Under the pieces are notes generated by a model, which ran no database searches, was not told the DNA's origin, and was given only the letters and a program-made list of their open reading frames with translations. This document shows positions 35,301 through 44,106 of a DNA stretch of 64,000 nt, one piece after another. A program made the position numbers and the translations under genes. The stretch spans positions 1 through 64,000 of the forward strand of contig NZ_RQRS01000008.1 of NCBI RefSeq assembly GCF_004335085.1, in the 5' to 3' direction. Each line of letters begins with the position of its first letter. The first letter of the stretch is position 1. This stretch comes from Pedobacter nototheniae. Lineage in GTDB: Bacteria > Bacteroidota > Bacteroidia > Sphingobacteriales > Sphingobacteriaceae.

Positions 35301-35546
35301 ATGACATCCTTTGCTTTTATTGCAGGTTTAATACCGTTAATGATCGCATCAGGACCAGGTAAAATTGGTAACCGTACTATTGGAACTGCAGCCGCCGGAG
35401 GTATGCTTTTCGGTACACTATTCGGTGTAGTAATTATCCCCGGATTATATTTCATATTTGGTAAAATAGCCGAAAAACACAAATTAGTTAAGATTGAAGA
35501 AGAACATCCATTAACTGAAGAAATTGAAAACAATGTTAAAAAATAG
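32370..35546 (+). CDS. RND multidrug efflux permease (HAE1, AcrB-type)
   Basis: The 1058 residues match the HAE1 family's usual length. It has two six-helix bundles and two large periplasmic loops, with FGKFIQRPVLSIVISLVIV at the start. TM4 has GIVVDDAIVVIE with the paired proton-relay aspartates, and the TM10 region has LIGLLGKNAVLIVE with its lysine. Proton-driven export of hydrophobic compounds, detergents or dyes is expected. The 3' end overlaps the outer-membrane gene by 14 nt. Confidence 0.95.
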   Translation: MFGKFIQRPVLSIVISLVIVFLGALAITSLPVTQFPSISPPKVNITAEYPGANNELLIKSVIIPLERALNGVPGMKYIASDAGNDGEASVQVVFNLGTDPNQASLNVQNRVAAVTNKLPPLVVREGVKITREESNMLMYINLYSKDPKMNENFLYNFADINLLSELKRIDGVGFADILGNRDYAMRIWLKPDRMQAYKISVDEVMKALDEQSLEASPGKTGESSGRRSQAFEYVLKYSGRFNTKADYENVVLRANANGEMLRLKDVADVDFSSSMYDIYSNLNGKPSAAIVLKQSYGSNASQVIKDVKAKMAEIKGSSFPKGLDYEISYDVSRFLDASIEKVIHTLVEAFILVGLVVFLFLGDWRSTLIPAIAVPVSLIGTFMFMQFFGISLNLITLFALVLAIGIVVDDAIVVIEAVHAKMEHNPKLSVLKATQLAMKEISGAIIAITFLMASVFIPVAFMSGPVGIFYRQFSITMATAIILSGIVALTLTPALCAIMLKNNHGKPKRKTAIDRILDGFNNWFGRLTGKYENVLNKVVSRRFFTFGVLLAFCAGIWILNGSVASGFIPNEDQGMVYAIIQTPPGSTLERTNQAAEKLQKISEGIEGIQSVSSLAGYEILTEGTGANSGTCLINLKDWTERKNSSLEIIKELEEKAKTIPGASIEFFQPPAVPGYGAAGGFELRLLDKAGSGDYSKMETVSKDFVKELNKRKELSSVFTFYSASFPQYMLHIDNDIAQQKGVTIDNAMSTLSTFVGSDYETSFIKYDRQYKVMVQALPQYRALPEDILKLSVKNSRDEMVPFSAFMRMEKVYGLSEITRHNMYNAAEISGQAAPGYSSGEAIKAITEVAKKTLPRGFGIDWAGISKDEVSRGNEAIYIFLICLGFVYLVLAAQYESFILPLSVILSLPAGIFGAFLFLKVFGLENNIYAQVAMVMLIGLLGKNAVLIVEFATQRHSQGASVLKAAMEGASVRFRPILMTSFAFIAGLIPLMIASGPGKIGNRTIGTAAAGGMLFGTLFGVVIIPGLYFIFGKIAEKHKLVKIEEEHPLTEEIENNVKK

Positions 35547-36969
35547 CATTTATAAAAGCCTTGGTTTAGTGCTTATATGCGCTGCATATACCGCTTGTAA
35601 ATTGCCTGAGGTTGCACAACGTAACGAAAATAAAAGTGTACCTGCGAGTTTTAGTTCCTCGCAGGATACATTAAACAGTGCCAGCGTTAAGTGGCGTCAG
35701 TTTTTTACTGATCCTAATTTGATTAACCTAATTGATACCGCACTGAAAAATAATCAGGAATTAAACATCGCCTTGCAGGATATTGAAATTGCTAAAAATG
35801 ATATTAGAGCAAAAAAAGGTGATCTTTTGCCAAGTGTAGGTTATAAAGTAGGAGCAGGTTTTGAAAAAGTTGGTCGTTATACCAGTTCAGGAGCTGGGGA
35901 TGCTTCAACAGAGATCACACCAGGAAAAGAGGTGCCTGAAGTGTTGCCAGATTATAATTTTGGTTTGCAAGCCAATTGGGAAGCTGATATTTGGCATAAA
36001 TTACGCAATGCGAAAAAAGCTGCAGTAACCCGTTATTTATCAACTGTTGAAGGGAAAAACTTTGTTGTAACCAACCTCGTAGCAGAAATTGCAAATTCAT
36101 ATTATGAATTATTGGCGCAAGATAATCAGTTGGAGATTGTTAAAAAGAACATCGATTTACAAAACAACGCTTTGGAATTAATGAAAATTCAAAAAGAAGC
36201 TACAAGAGTTACAGAACTGGCTGTGCGTAAGTTTGAAGCCGAGGTATTAAGCTCAAAGAGTTTGGAATATGATATTCAGCAAAATATTACAGAAACTGAA
36301 AATAAGATTAACTTTTTGCTTGCACGTTTCCCTCAGCCAATTATTAGAAATAAAGGCAGTTTTACTGATCTCGTTCCGCCAGCAGTGGCCACCGGCATCC
36401 CGTCACAATTATTGGCTAATCGACCTGATATTAAACAAGCTGAACTTGATTTAGCGGCTTCAAAATTGGATGTGAAAGTAGCAAAAGCGCAGTTTTATCC
36501 TTCTTTAGGAATTTCGGCAACCGTAGGTTATCAGGCATTTAACCCTTCCTATTTACTTAGAACGCCAGAATCTTTAGTGTATTCATTGGCAGGTGATTTA
36601 GCAGGACCATTGATTAATAGAAACGCCATTAAAGCAGAATATTTAACTGCTAACGCCAAACAATTACAAGCTGTTTATAATTATGAAAAAACTATTCTGA
36701 ACGGCTATATAGAAGTGGCAAATCAAATGTCGAATATTTCTAACCTTCAAAAAAGCTATGATTTAAAAGCCAAGCAAGTAAAAGCACTTACAGAATCAAT
36801 AGAAATTTCAAATGCTTTATTTAAATCAGCTAGAGCAGATTATTTTGAGGTTTTAATGACCCAAAGAGATGCTTTACAATCTAAATTAGAACTGATTGAA
36901 ACTAAAAAACAACAGCTAAATGCCGTGGTAAATATTTATCACGCTTTGGGTGGAGGATGGAATCAATAA
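35533..36969 (+). CDS. RND outer-membrane factor (OprM/TolC-type lipoprotein)
   Basis: I chose the ATG at 35533, which gives a lipoprotein signal ending at Cys22 (AAYTACKLPE); a TTG nine bases upstream is less likely. The 478-residue product has the two-fold OEP pattern, with LLANRPDIKQAELDLAASKLDVK in the middle as in NodT-type members. It completes the tripartite pump. A terminator follows the stop at 36993. Confidence 0.92.
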   Translation: MLKNSIYKSLGLVLICAAYTACKLPEVAQRNENKSVPASFSSSQDTLNSASVKWRQFFTDPNLINLIDTALKNNQELNIALQDIEIAKNDIRAKKGDLLPSVGYKVGAGFEKVGRYTSSGAGDASTEITPGKEVPEVLPDYNFGLQANWEADIWHKLRNAKKAAVTRYLSTVEGKNFVVTNLVAEIANSYYELLAQDNQLEIVKKNIDLQNNALELMKIQKEATRVTELAVRKFEAEVLSSKSLEYDIQQNITETENKINFLLARFPQPIIRNKGSFTDLVPPAVATGIPSQLLANRPDIKQAELDLAASKLDVKVAKAQFYPSLGISATVGYQAFNPSYLLRTPESLVYSLAGDLAGPLINRNAIKAEYLTANAKQLQAVYNYEKTILNGYIEVANQMSNISNLQKSYDLKAKQVKALTESIEISNALFKSARADYFEVLMTQRDALQSKLELIETKKQQLNAVVNIYHALGGGWNQ

Positions 36970-36992
36970 ATACAATAATCCTTGTTTATCTA

Positions 36993-37020
36993 AAGGCTTG
37001 TCTAACAGACAGGCTTTTTT
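36993..37020 (+). terminator. Terminator of the RND operon
   Basis: Stem GCTTGTCT / AGACAGGC (one G-U pair) with a 2-4 nt loop, followed by seven T residues. It starts 24 nt after the stop of the outer-membrane factor. Confidence 0.8.
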
Positions 37021-37160
37021 TATGTTTTTTATTGTTCGTTCGCGTACAGGTATGTACGGAAATGAACAGTGGTTGTTTGTAAAATAACCTTTATTGGCAC
37101 CATTAGCATTATTTACTATTGGCACGGTTATTCTGTATTTGAAGTTAAAAACTAATTATT

Positions 37161-37520
37161 ATGTATATCAAAATACTCTTTGTTCTATCATCAATTTTAT
37201 TTCAAACGCAGAACATTACCAGAAGTTGGGATGGAAGCGATACTCCTGGACATTCTTATGCCACTTTTGAAGAATTTAATGGAAAGCAAGATTTTAAAAT
37301 CAAGCTAAATAAAAAGGAAAGTTTTACTTTTAAATATTCAGCCATTATAAAAAAGGGAACGCTTCATCTTGCAATCAAATCCGGTTCAAAAACCATTTAT
37401 GAAAAAGATATAAAAGATACAGTTTCAGATGAAGTTAAGGTTGATTATGCCGAAGGCAAAAAATACTCGTTTACATTTACGGCTCTACATGCAAAGGGTA
37501 GTTTCGATGTACGTTATTAA
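37161..37520 (+). CDS. Small secreted hypothetical protein
   Basis: The 119-residue protein has a signal peptide (residues 1-17), then a soluble β-rich chain with many lysines (ATFEEFNGKQDFKIKLNKKE, later YSFTFTALHAKGSFDVRY). I do not recognise a family. Likely periplasmic. It ends convergently with the double-glycine peptide gene across a shared hairpin. Confidence 0.6.
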   Translation: MYIKILFVLSSILFQTQNITRSWDGSDTPGHSYATFEEFNGKQDFKIKLNKKESFTFKYSAIIKKGTLHLAIKSGSKTIYEKDIKDTVSDEVKVDYAEGKKYSFTFTALHAKGSFDVRY

Positions 37521-37539
37521 ACCTAAGTTAACTTTTAAA

Positions 37540-37565
37540 TAAGCACCTGCATTTACAGGTGCTTA
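37540..37565. terminator. Shared hairpin between convergent genes
   Basis: A perfect 10-bp stem, TAAGCACCTG / CAGGTGCTTA, with a 6-nt loop. On the minus strand it is followed by TTTAAAAG; on the plus strand by CAAATTTG. It probably ends both the 37161 gene and the peptide gene at 37574. Confidence 0.6.
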
Positions 37566-37573
37566 CAAATTTG

Positions 37574-37774
37574 TTAATCATTTGTAGGATGAACAACTAT
37601 TGGAGTTTCCCCACAATTTTTTGGAGTAAGGCAGTCATCTGCCGAGTAAACAGTAATGCAGCAGTTAAAACAAGTTAAAAATTCTTGGTTTCTCCAGCTT
37701 TCACAATTGTAAGCTGCTACTCCTCCACTGATTTTTTTCATTTCAGTTCTACTAAGTAAATTCCCTTTTTTCAT
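37574..37774 (-). CDS. Double-glycine-leader peptide precursor (bacteriocin/RiPP-like)
   Basis: The 66-residue protein starts with a leader of 18 residues (LLSRTEMKKISGG ends it), which matches the double-glycine leader type of Bacteroidota natural-product precursors. The 48-residue core has six cysteines (24, 35, 38, 39, 48, 54), with a CC pair. A C39-type ABC transporter would cut after Gly-Gly and export the core, likely with disulfides or other modification. None of those enzymes is encoded in the neighbourhood, so transport must come from elsewhere. The call rests on leader motif and cysteine pattern. Confidence 0.7.
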   Translation of the reverse strand: MKKGNLLSRTEMKKISGGVAAYNCESWRNQEFLTCFNCCITVYSADDCLTPKNCGETPIVVHPTND

Positions 37775-38015
37775 GATGTTAAGTTTAGATTTGGTTAGAT
37801 CTTACAGGCCTTCCACGCCGGTCTGTGTATAGCGGTACCGATATGTTATGGCTTGTTTTTAGTGTGATATAATGTAATCATATCTCTAAATAATTTGCTT
37901 TAATCGGTTACTAATATGTAAGTTAACTTAAATAAGTGAATGAAACAAATCATTACCATTTAATCTAAAATAGCTTTAAGAAAGAATTTATAATCAGAAG
38001 TAGAAGAAGTATTTT

Positions 38016-38519
38016 TTATTTTAGCTTGTCAACAGGTATTTTTTTTCTTGTAAAACTTTCTGTAAAGTTGGTATCAATAATATTATCGTTTTTTATTACT
38101 GCCTTAGGCTTTTTAACCTGAGGTACACCAAATGCTATATATTTATTGTTCTGTTTTTTCCAGCTATTATAAAAAATAGGATAGTAGCCTCCAGTTAAAT
38201 CATCAACCAATTGAATACATAAGTTTGTTGTAACAACAGGTAACAACTTATCTTTTTTATACTGCAAATAAACTGTCTTTTTGGACTCATCGTAATGGTA
38301 AGTGCCCTGGTATTTATGTGTCCAATATGCTCCCCCAGAATACCAATGAGTGGCTGTAAAAGTATTATCCTTAAAAAAATGCCACACTGTACCACTACCA
38401 GCAGCTTTATTTCCAGCTGTCCAAACCCATTCCTCATTATCTAAGGAAAAATTATCAGGTTGCTTTTCTTGGGCTTGAGCACCTAAAAATATAATAGATA
38501 AAAGCAATATAACTTTCAT
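38016..38519 (-). CDS. Small secreted hypothetical protein
   Basis: A 167-residue protein with a signal peptide ending at about residue 17 (LGAQAQEK). The mature part has a lipocalin-like run of Trp/Tyr-rich strands (NEEWVWTAG, TVWHFFKDNTFTATHWYSGG, YQGTYHYDESKKTVYLQY), a pattern seen in small proteins that test fold stress or bind lipids. I do not recognise a named family. It is followed by the LytTR regulator genes in the same direction, with 12 nt between them. Confidence 0.6.
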   Translation of the reverse strand: MKVILLLSIIFLGAQAQEKQPDNFSLDNEEWVWTAGNKAAGSGTVWHFFKDNTFTATHWYSGGAYWTHKYQGTYHYDESKKTVYLQYKKDKLLPVVTTNLCIQLVDDLTGGYYPIFYNSWKKQNNKYIAFGVPQVKKPKAVIKNDNIIDTNFTESFTRKKIPVDKLK

Positions 38520-38530
38520 TTTTGGTGGAT

Positions 38531-39238
38531 TTAATTAATACCTAAAAGATTAAAAAGTTCTTCTTTTTTATTTAAAGCAATTGAAATTGATTTTCCATTA
38601 ACAAGTTCAACCATATTACCATTAACACTTCTTACGGCTTCGAGGTTTAAAATAAATGAACGCTGAATTCTGAAAAAAATAGGGAGTGATAGCATCTCTT
38701 CCATAGATTTAAGTGTGGTTTGCGTGGTATAAGTTGCTGATGGAATAACAATTTTTAGATAATCGCCTTGCGCTTCAATATATAAAATTTCATTGAGTAA
38801 AATTTTAATCAGTTTTCCTTCTGATTTTATAAAAATCCGATCATTATTTACTTGTTGAATGGATGACGATTTTTTCAACTCTAAATAATCTTTAGCTTTA
38901 TTAACCGCTTTCAAAAAGCGATCAAACCTTACTGGTTTTACCAAATAATCTGTTGCTCCGGCATCAAAACCATCCAATGCAAAATCTCTGTAAGCAGTAA
39001 TAAAAATAGTAACAACAGTATTTCCTAAAGCACGCACAAACTCCAAACCATTCAGTTTTGGCATTTCTATATCGCTAAAAACAATATCCACATGGTTATC
39101 TTTAATAAACAAAAGTGCTTCAACAGGATCTTCAAAGGTTGCCACAATATTTAAAAATGGAACAGATTTAGCCAATGATTCTACAACATCTCTAGCCAAA
39201 GGTTCGTCATCAATAATGATGCAATTTAATTTTTTCAT
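38531..39238 (-). CDS. LytTR-family response regulator
   Basis: A 235-residue regulator: receiver domain (residues 1-120, acidic pair at IIDDEP, phospho-Asp in IVFSDIEMP, Lys in YLVKPVRFD), then a LytTR DNA-binding domain (LNEILYIEAQGDYLKIV, RIQRSFILNLEAV). The gene overlaps the stop of its kinase by one base. It binds promoter repeats in response to the partner kinase; the targets could include 38016. Confidence 0.9.
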   Translation of the reverse strand: MKKLNCIIIDDEPLARDVVESLAKSVPFLNIVATFEDPVEALLFIKDNHVDIVFSDIEMPKLNGLEFVRALGNTVVTIFITAYRDFALDGFDAGATDYLVKPVRFDRFLKAVNKAKDYLELKKSSSIQQVNNDRIFIKSEGKLIKILLNEILYIEAQGDYLKIVIPSATYTTQTTLKSMEEMLSLPIFFRIQRSFILNLEAVRSVNGNMVELVNGKSISIALNKKEELFNLLGIN

Positions 39239-40407
39239 TAATTTTCCAATTCTATTTTTAATGATACCTTAAAACGATTTCCATCATTTTCAATTTGCAA
39301 TTCGTGTTTATCTGGATACAATAATTGTAGTCGTTTTTTTGAGTTTTCTAAACCTATGCCTCCAAAAACAGCTTTTTTTATAGTTTCATCTATATCATTT
39401 TCGATATAGAAATAAAAGCATCCTTTACTGATTTTTATGTTTAAGATAAGTAATGAATCATCTTTTGACTTTAAGCCATATTTAAAAGCGTTTTCAATAA
39501 AGGTAAAGGTTAAAAGGGGGGCGATATGAAATCCTGAATATTCAGATTCTGAAGAAAACTCAAATTGAATGTTTTTATCTCCGGAATACCGCATCTTTTC
39601 AAGTTCTACGTAGTTTTTAATAAAATCCATTTCCTTGCTTAGCAATACTTTTTCGGTATTTGATTCATAAAGTGTATAACTCATCGTATCCGAAAGGTTA
39701 AGAATTACTTCGGGTGCCAAATCGTCTTTTTTAAGGCTTAAGCTATAAAGATTATTTAAAGTATTAAAAAGGAAATGGGGGTTGAGTTGAGCTTTCAGAA
39801 AGTCTTTTTCGATATTAATATTCTGAATTTCCAGGGTTGCTTTTTGCTTCTGGATATTTAAAGTTCTATTATAAAGTCTGGATATTTCGAAAAGGATTTT
39901 AACAAAGAAGAAGGGAGATAATATGGAAATAATAATGATGGCTTGAGATATAATTCTTTTTATTGATATGGCTTCTAAAAGGGTTTGGCTTGCGCTGCCT
40001 TTAATTGCGCCTTTTAATTCGCCACTTAAAATTTCAAAGCCAAGCGAATAATAGGCAATAGAAAACAGGTAGGTAACCAGCAACCAAATGATAACAAATA
40101 GCGGAAAAGCAATAATTGTATAGAGTATGGCCGTGCCTACATTTCCTTTAAAAATTAAGGGTAGAGCGATGTAGAAAAACGAATAAAAAACAACCATATT
40201 AACAACCACCATCCGTAATGTGAATATAAAGCTGTTGAAATAATTGAGTTGATAGGCAATTGTATAACTTAAAAATAAAAGCATAGCGAAGCCAAGCCAC
40301 ATGATGCTATGAAGAAAAATTCTTCTCCCTTTGGTATAAAATTTTTCAAAATCGAATTCTTCAATCTTATTAGTGAAATAGCCGGAAAAAACCTGTGTAT
40401 TCTGCAT
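39238..40407 (-). CDS. LytS-type sensor histidine kinase
   Basis: A 389-residue kinase with four hydrophobic helices in the first ~190 residues, then a short coiled coil and the histidine-containing LNPHFLFNTLNNLYSL, and an ATPase domain (FIENAFKYGLK, GIGLENSKKRL). No extracytoplasmic sensor domain is evident, so it may sense the membrane itself. It and the LytTR regulator form one transcription unit. Confidence 0.9.
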   Translation of the reverse strand: MQNTQVFSGYFTNKIEEFDFEKFYTKGRRIFLHSIMWLGFAMLLFLSYTIAYQLNYFNSFIFTLRMVVVNMVVFYSFFYIALPLIFKGNVGTAILYTIIAFPLFVIIWLLVTYLFSIAYYSLGFEILSGELKGAIKGSASQTLLEAISIKRIISQAIIIISILSPFFFVKILFEISRLYNRTLNIQKQKATLEIQNINIEKDFLKAQLNPHFLFNTLNNLYSLSLKKDDLAPEVILNLSDTMSYTLYESNTEKVLLSKEMDFIKNYVELEKMRYSGDKNIQFEFSSESEYSGFHIAPLLTFTFIENAFKYGLKSKDDSLLILNIKISKGCFYFYIENDIDETIKKAVFGGIGLENSKKRLQLLYPDKHELQIENDGNRFKVSLKIELEN

Positions 40408-40463
40408 TTCTTGTTTTTAAAGCGAACCAAAATTAACTTTTTTGGCTCGCGTATAATATTTAA

Positions 40464-41222
40464 TTATAAAATTCTGATGATGGCATTCATAATATTAATG
40501 GTGTTGTGCCCAAGCATAGAGTAAATAAGATTGCCAGATAGTTTTCTGAGAATACCAACACTTAAAGATGAAATTAAGGTTAGATAAAGTATGGTCATTA
40601 AATCGAATTTAAAAGCATGATTTTCTGTAAGTGCTGCGCCGTGAACCACTCCAAAAAGAACTGTTACAATAATAAATCCCCAGCCAAATTTTACGCCTTT
40701 AAATGTCCAGTTCGGAATAAAAACTTTGTCGAGCAGCCATAAACTTATTCCTCTAAAGGCAATTTCCTCTGTTAAACCTGGCATGGTTGCCTGAAAAGCA
40801 AAGGTTTCTATATCAAAACGACCTCCTTTAGGGAATAACACCATTTTGAAAACTAAATCGAAAAGTAAAAATCCGAAGAAAATCAATAAACCAATTTTTA
40901 TTTGCCTTTTGGAATTTGTTTTTGTGGTGAAGCCAATTTCCTGACGATCGGATTTTGAAACAGAATAAATTATTATTAATGATAAAGCCAAGCTTAAAAT
41001 CTTCCCAAGCCACGTAAATTTAAGCCCTAAAAAATTCAGACTAAAATGTGCCATTGATAATTGTTGAATGTAACAATCTGTTAAGAAGTAAATAACAAAA
41101 AACGCTAGGTATTTAAGCTTGCCTTTTTCTGATTTGATGAATGCAATGATGATAATTGGCAGGATAATGAGAATCCAAATAAGTGGTGTTAGTAGTGACA
41201 TATCTTTTATAATTTTTATCAA
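40464..41222 (-). CDS. CPBP-family intramembrane metalloprotease
   Basis: The 252-residue protein has about eight hydrophobic helices. It carries the CPBP motifs: TEEIAFRGISLW (EExxxR), FGVVHGA (FxxxH), and a late HN in LGHNTINI. The family processes CAAX-like proteins or peptides and is often linked to bacteriocin handling. It is upstream of the kinase gene (56-bp gap) and may belong to the same signalling unit. The double-glycine peptide lies 2.7 kb away; a link is only a guess. Confidence 0.85.
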   Translation of the reverse strand: MIKIIKDMSLLTPLIWILIILPIIIIAFIKSEKGKLKYLAFFVIYFLTDCYIQQLSMAHFSLNFLGLKFTWLGKILSLALSLIIIYSVSKSDRQEIGFTTKTNSKRQIKIGLLIFFGFLLFDLVFKMVLFPKGGRFDIETFAFQATMPGLTEEIAFRGISLWLLDKVFIPNWTFKGVKFGWGFIIVTVLFGVVHGAALTENHAFKFDLMTILYLTLISSLSVGILRKLSGNLIYSMLGHNTINIMNAIIRIL

Positions 41223-41391
41223 AACTATAAGCCACTGAAATGAAATAGAAAAGCTACCGATGAAATTGAGGTTTTTACCGATGGAAGATTATTATTAAAC
41301 GATTTGAAATTATTGCAAAAAGTAAAATTTAAATTCACCATAACTGCAACCTAAACCCAAAAGCGATTGTCTACTTAGAAAAAATCATATT

Positions 41392-41751
41392 ATGTTATAT
41401 AAAATTGCACCCTTTATAATGATTATAATGACCACTTGGATAAGTGCGTTGGCTGTTATTCAATTATTAAGATATAGAATAAAAAGAAAGATAATTGAAG
41501 CTGGCATGGTTGATGAAAATCTTGTTAAAGCCATTTTAGAAGATAATAAAAGCCCTGAAGAAAAGCAGCAGAATGTATTAAAATGGGTTTTTGTAATGGG
41601 TTTTGGTGGTCTGGGGTTAATTGTTCAAGAATTTTTGCCTTATAATATGGATGAATCACTGCTGCCATATGGTGTAATCATTGTATTTTTGTCTATTGGC
41701 CTTTTGCTTTATTATCTGGCAACAAATTATCTGTCGAAAAAATCACAATAA
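41392..41751 (+). CDS. Small membrane protein
   Basis: The 119-residue protein has helices at residues 6-26, about 67-83 and 91-112. A charged cytosolic loop (YRIKRKIIEAGMVDENLVKA, then EDNKSPEEKQQN) lies between the first two. This resembles the DUF6249-type small membrane proteins but I am not sure. It is divergent from the CPBP gene. Function not known. Confidence 0.6.
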   Translation: MLYKIAPFIMIIMTTWISALAVIQLLRYRIKRKIIEAGMVDENLVKAILEDNKSPEEKQQNVLKWVFVMGFGGLGLIVQEFLPYNMDESLLPYGVIIVFLSIGLLLYYLATNYLSKKSQ

Positions 41752-41902
41752 AATCTAAAATTTACTTTCAAGAAGCTTCATTTAAGATCATCAAGCTCTT
41801 AACAAATTTGTAAAAGCACAAACCACATATTATAACTAATTATTAATAACTTTTAACCTAGGTAAAATGCTTGGGGTAGAACACTAATGTCAAAAATTTA
41901 TT

Positions 41903-42814
41903 ATGAAAACAATTAAATACCTCCACATTTTAAAAACAATTAAGCCATATTTGCTTCTGCTATTATGCTTTTTGAGTTTTACTGCACTTAGCCAGACTGT
42001 GGCTGATTCTAGCTTTATAGAAGAAAATATAAAATTTAAAAGTGGTGCCGATTCATTAGCAGGTACAATCTATATACCCAGAAAGCCATATGCGGCAATA
42101 GTTTTAATCCATGGTTCTGGTCAGGAAAAAAGGATGGTAAAAATGGCAATGCTTCTGGCCAAAAATGGAATTGCTGTATTAACTTACGATAAACGTGGGG
42201 TGGGGCAATCTGGTGGGGTTTATGTTGGACCAGAAGTTGGAACAAACAATATTGATTCTACCAATCTTGATTTATTAGCAGTTGATGCTAGTGCTGCAGC
42301 TAATGCACTATTGTTAAATTTACCGCGTAACCATGGGCCGTTGGGTTTAATGGGTTTTAGTCAGGCTGGTTGGGTAATTCCTCTGGCGGCGGAAAAAAAT
42401 AATAATGTAAACTTTATGGTATTGTTTAGCGGACCGGTTATTAACACGTTGGAGCAGTTGCGATTTCAGTTTTTTACACAAGGAAATACTAAATTTTGGG
42501 ATACCCATACAGAAAGCGAAGCACGCGAACATATCCGTAATGATGCTGATCGGTATCAATTTACAGCCACTGATCCACAAAAATCTCTTGCTAAACTATC
42601 AATTAAAGGATTGTGGCTTTTTGGAGAGAAGGATATTCAAGTCCCAGTTAATGTATCAATAGAGCATTTAAATGAACTTAAAGCAAAGGGTAAATTGTAC
42701 GAATATCGATTGTTTCCTGAATTGGGGCATAATACATCATCTTCTAAAACCCCCGAACCAACTGTTGCTGCTATACAATGGATTAAAACATTAGGAAATA
42801 GTAATAAAAAGTAA
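41903..42814 (+). CDS. Secreted α/β-hydrolase
   Basis: The 303-residue protein has a long N-terminal basic segment and signal peptide (LLLLCFLSFTALSQT). Then comes the α/β-hydrolase fold: oxyanion VLIHGSGQEK, then TYDKRGVGQSGG, nucleophile elbow GLMGFSQAGW (Ser), acid in LFGEKDIQVPV and a histidine in LGHNTS. It resembles the dienelactone/BAAT-like esterases of Bacteroidota. Likely a periplasmic esterase or peptidase; substrate not determined. A bidirectional terminator follows. Confidence 0.85.
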   Translation: MKTIKYLHILKTIKPYLLLLLCFLSFTALSQTVADSSFIEENIKFKSGADSLAGTIYIPRKPYAAIVLIHGSGQEKRMVKMAMLLAKNGIAVLTYDKRGVGQSGGVYVGPEVGTNNIDSTNLDLLAVDASAAANALLLNLPRNHGPLGLMGFSQAGWVIPLAAEKNNNVNFMVLFSGPVINTLEQLRFQFFTQGNTKFWDTHTESEAREHIRNDADRYQFTATDPQKSLAKLSIKGLWLFGEKDIQVPVNVSIEHLNELKAKGKLYEYRLFPELGHNTSSSKTPEPTVAAIQWIKTLGNSNKK

Positions 42815-42831
42815 TTGGTAGATTCTATTAA

Positions 42832-42870
42832 TAACAAAAACGCAAATAATATGAGTTTGCGTTTTTGTTA
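42832..42870. terminator. Bidirectional terminator
   Basis: A perfect 15-bp stem, TAACAAAAACGCAAA / TTTGCGTTTTTGTTA, around a 9-nt loop. The genes at 41903 (plus) and 42914 (minus) converge on it, and A/T-rich arms supply U-tracts in both directions. Confidence 0.8.
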
Positions 42871-42913
42871 TACCTATAAAAAAGGCAAAAGAAAGTATGG
42901 CGCAAATAAGACC

Positions 42914-43327
42914 TTAAATATTGCTCTTAATTAATCTTTTTTCCACGATGGTGAATACAAGTATAGCAACGATTCCAATGCCAATAAAGCCTTTCGCCTT
43001 ATCTATAACCACCAAAATAGGAGCAAAGGCATCTTTAAAGGCGAAGAAAATGATAGCAATTACAATAATTCCAATCAAAGAAATTATGGCTAATCCCCAG
43101 TAAAAAAGGGTATCGCTTGTCCTTTTCTTTTCGAGTTTAATTCGTCTTAATACGTTAGCTTTAAAGGAAAGAGAAAGATGCTCAATAGGTTCTTTCCCCA
43201 ATTGCTCATAAATTAATTCATAGGCTTTTAAATCCTCTGTATCCATCATATCAGAAGAAACCCCTTTTATTCCTTTTATTTTTTGGTCAAGAATTTCTTG
43301 AATTCTTAAGTCTTCATCCTTATTCAT
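42914..43327 (-). CDS. Putative membrane partner of the ECF sigma factor
   Basis: The 137-residue protein has a soluble N-terminus of ~80 residues with helices (EDLKAYELIYEQLGKEPIE) and two hydrophobic helices in the last 55. It overlaps the sigma gene by 8 nt. The size, layout and overlap fit a small anti-sigma factor that holds the sigma factor at the membrane. No zinc-type HxxxCxxC motif is present, so it is of another class. Confidence 0.7.
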   Translation of the reverse strand: MNKDEDLRIQEILDQKIKGIKGVSSDMMDTEDLKAYELIYEQLGKEPIEHLSLSFKANVLRRIKLEKKRTSDTLFYWGLAIISLIGIIVIAIIFFAFKDAFAPILVVIDKAKGFIGIGIVAILVFTIVEKRLIKSNI

Positions 43328-43883
43328 AATCTGCTTTTAAATGAGGTGTAATTTTATTTTTAAGCATTTTTCGAGCTCGAAATAGATAATTTTTTATTGT
43401 ACCCTCAGGCATTCCCGTAGTTTCATTTATCTCTTCGATTGAAAATTCTTCTAAATGGTAAAGCGTTAATACCACCCGATAATTTTCTGGTAACTGATTA
43501 ATGAGTTTATTTATATATGCTGAAGTATTTTTTTTAATTAGGATTTCTTCAGGGTCATCCTGATCCATTTCAATATTCAATAAATCATCAGGATAATCTT
43601 CAGTAAAGTTTTTTTTGCTTTTTTTTAGATGATTAAGAGCCGTAAAATAAGCTATGCGAGCAATCCAGGTAGATAGTTTTGATTGATATTTAAATGTTCC
43701 TATGTTTTTATGAATTTTTACAAATACCTCTTGGCACACATCTTCTGCATCCATTTGTTCTGGAACGATTCCTTTGGCAATATGAAAAATCAAATTCTGA
43801 TATTTATCCACCAAAAGTGAAAATGCCTTGGTATCTCCTTTGATTATACGTACTATAATTTTTTGCTCTTCGCCCATAGACAT
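43320..43883 (-). CDS. ECF sigma factor
   Basis: A 187-residue ECF sigma-70 protein. Region 2 is VDKYQNLIFHIAKGIVPEQ, then AEDVCQEVFVKIHKNI, and region 4 is LPENYRVVLTLYHLEEFSIEEI with TGMPEGTIKNYLFRAR. It is the first gene of a two-gene unit with its membrane partner. The start could be the ATG at 43877 instead. It differs from the FecI-like factor at 22831, and no TonB receptor follows it. Confidence 0.9.
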   Translation of the reverse strand: MSMGEEQKIIVRIIKGDTKAFSLLVDKYQNLIFHIAKGIVPEQMDAEDVCQEVFVKIHKNIGTFKYQSKLSTWIARIAYFTALNHLKKSKKNFTEDYPDDLLNIEMDQDDPEEILIKKNTSAYINKLINQLPENYRVVLTLYHLEEFSIEEINETTGMPEGTIKNYLFRARKMLKNKITPHLKADYE

Positions 43884-44106
43884 ATTAAGTAGACAATACC
43901 AAAGTAAATAAGGTTGCAGTTTTGGGCGAAAATAATCAACTTAATTAGTTTATGTTTATTTGGAAACTAAAAATTGTCATACCTGTGTGCTTCTCAAATC
44001 ATTTCCTATCTGGTTTAAGCGTAATTGCCCATTTAGAAAAGATATTTATGCTATTGCTACGGGCAATTTCCGATATTATGAAATAATTAAATTTCACAGA
44101 TGTAAT

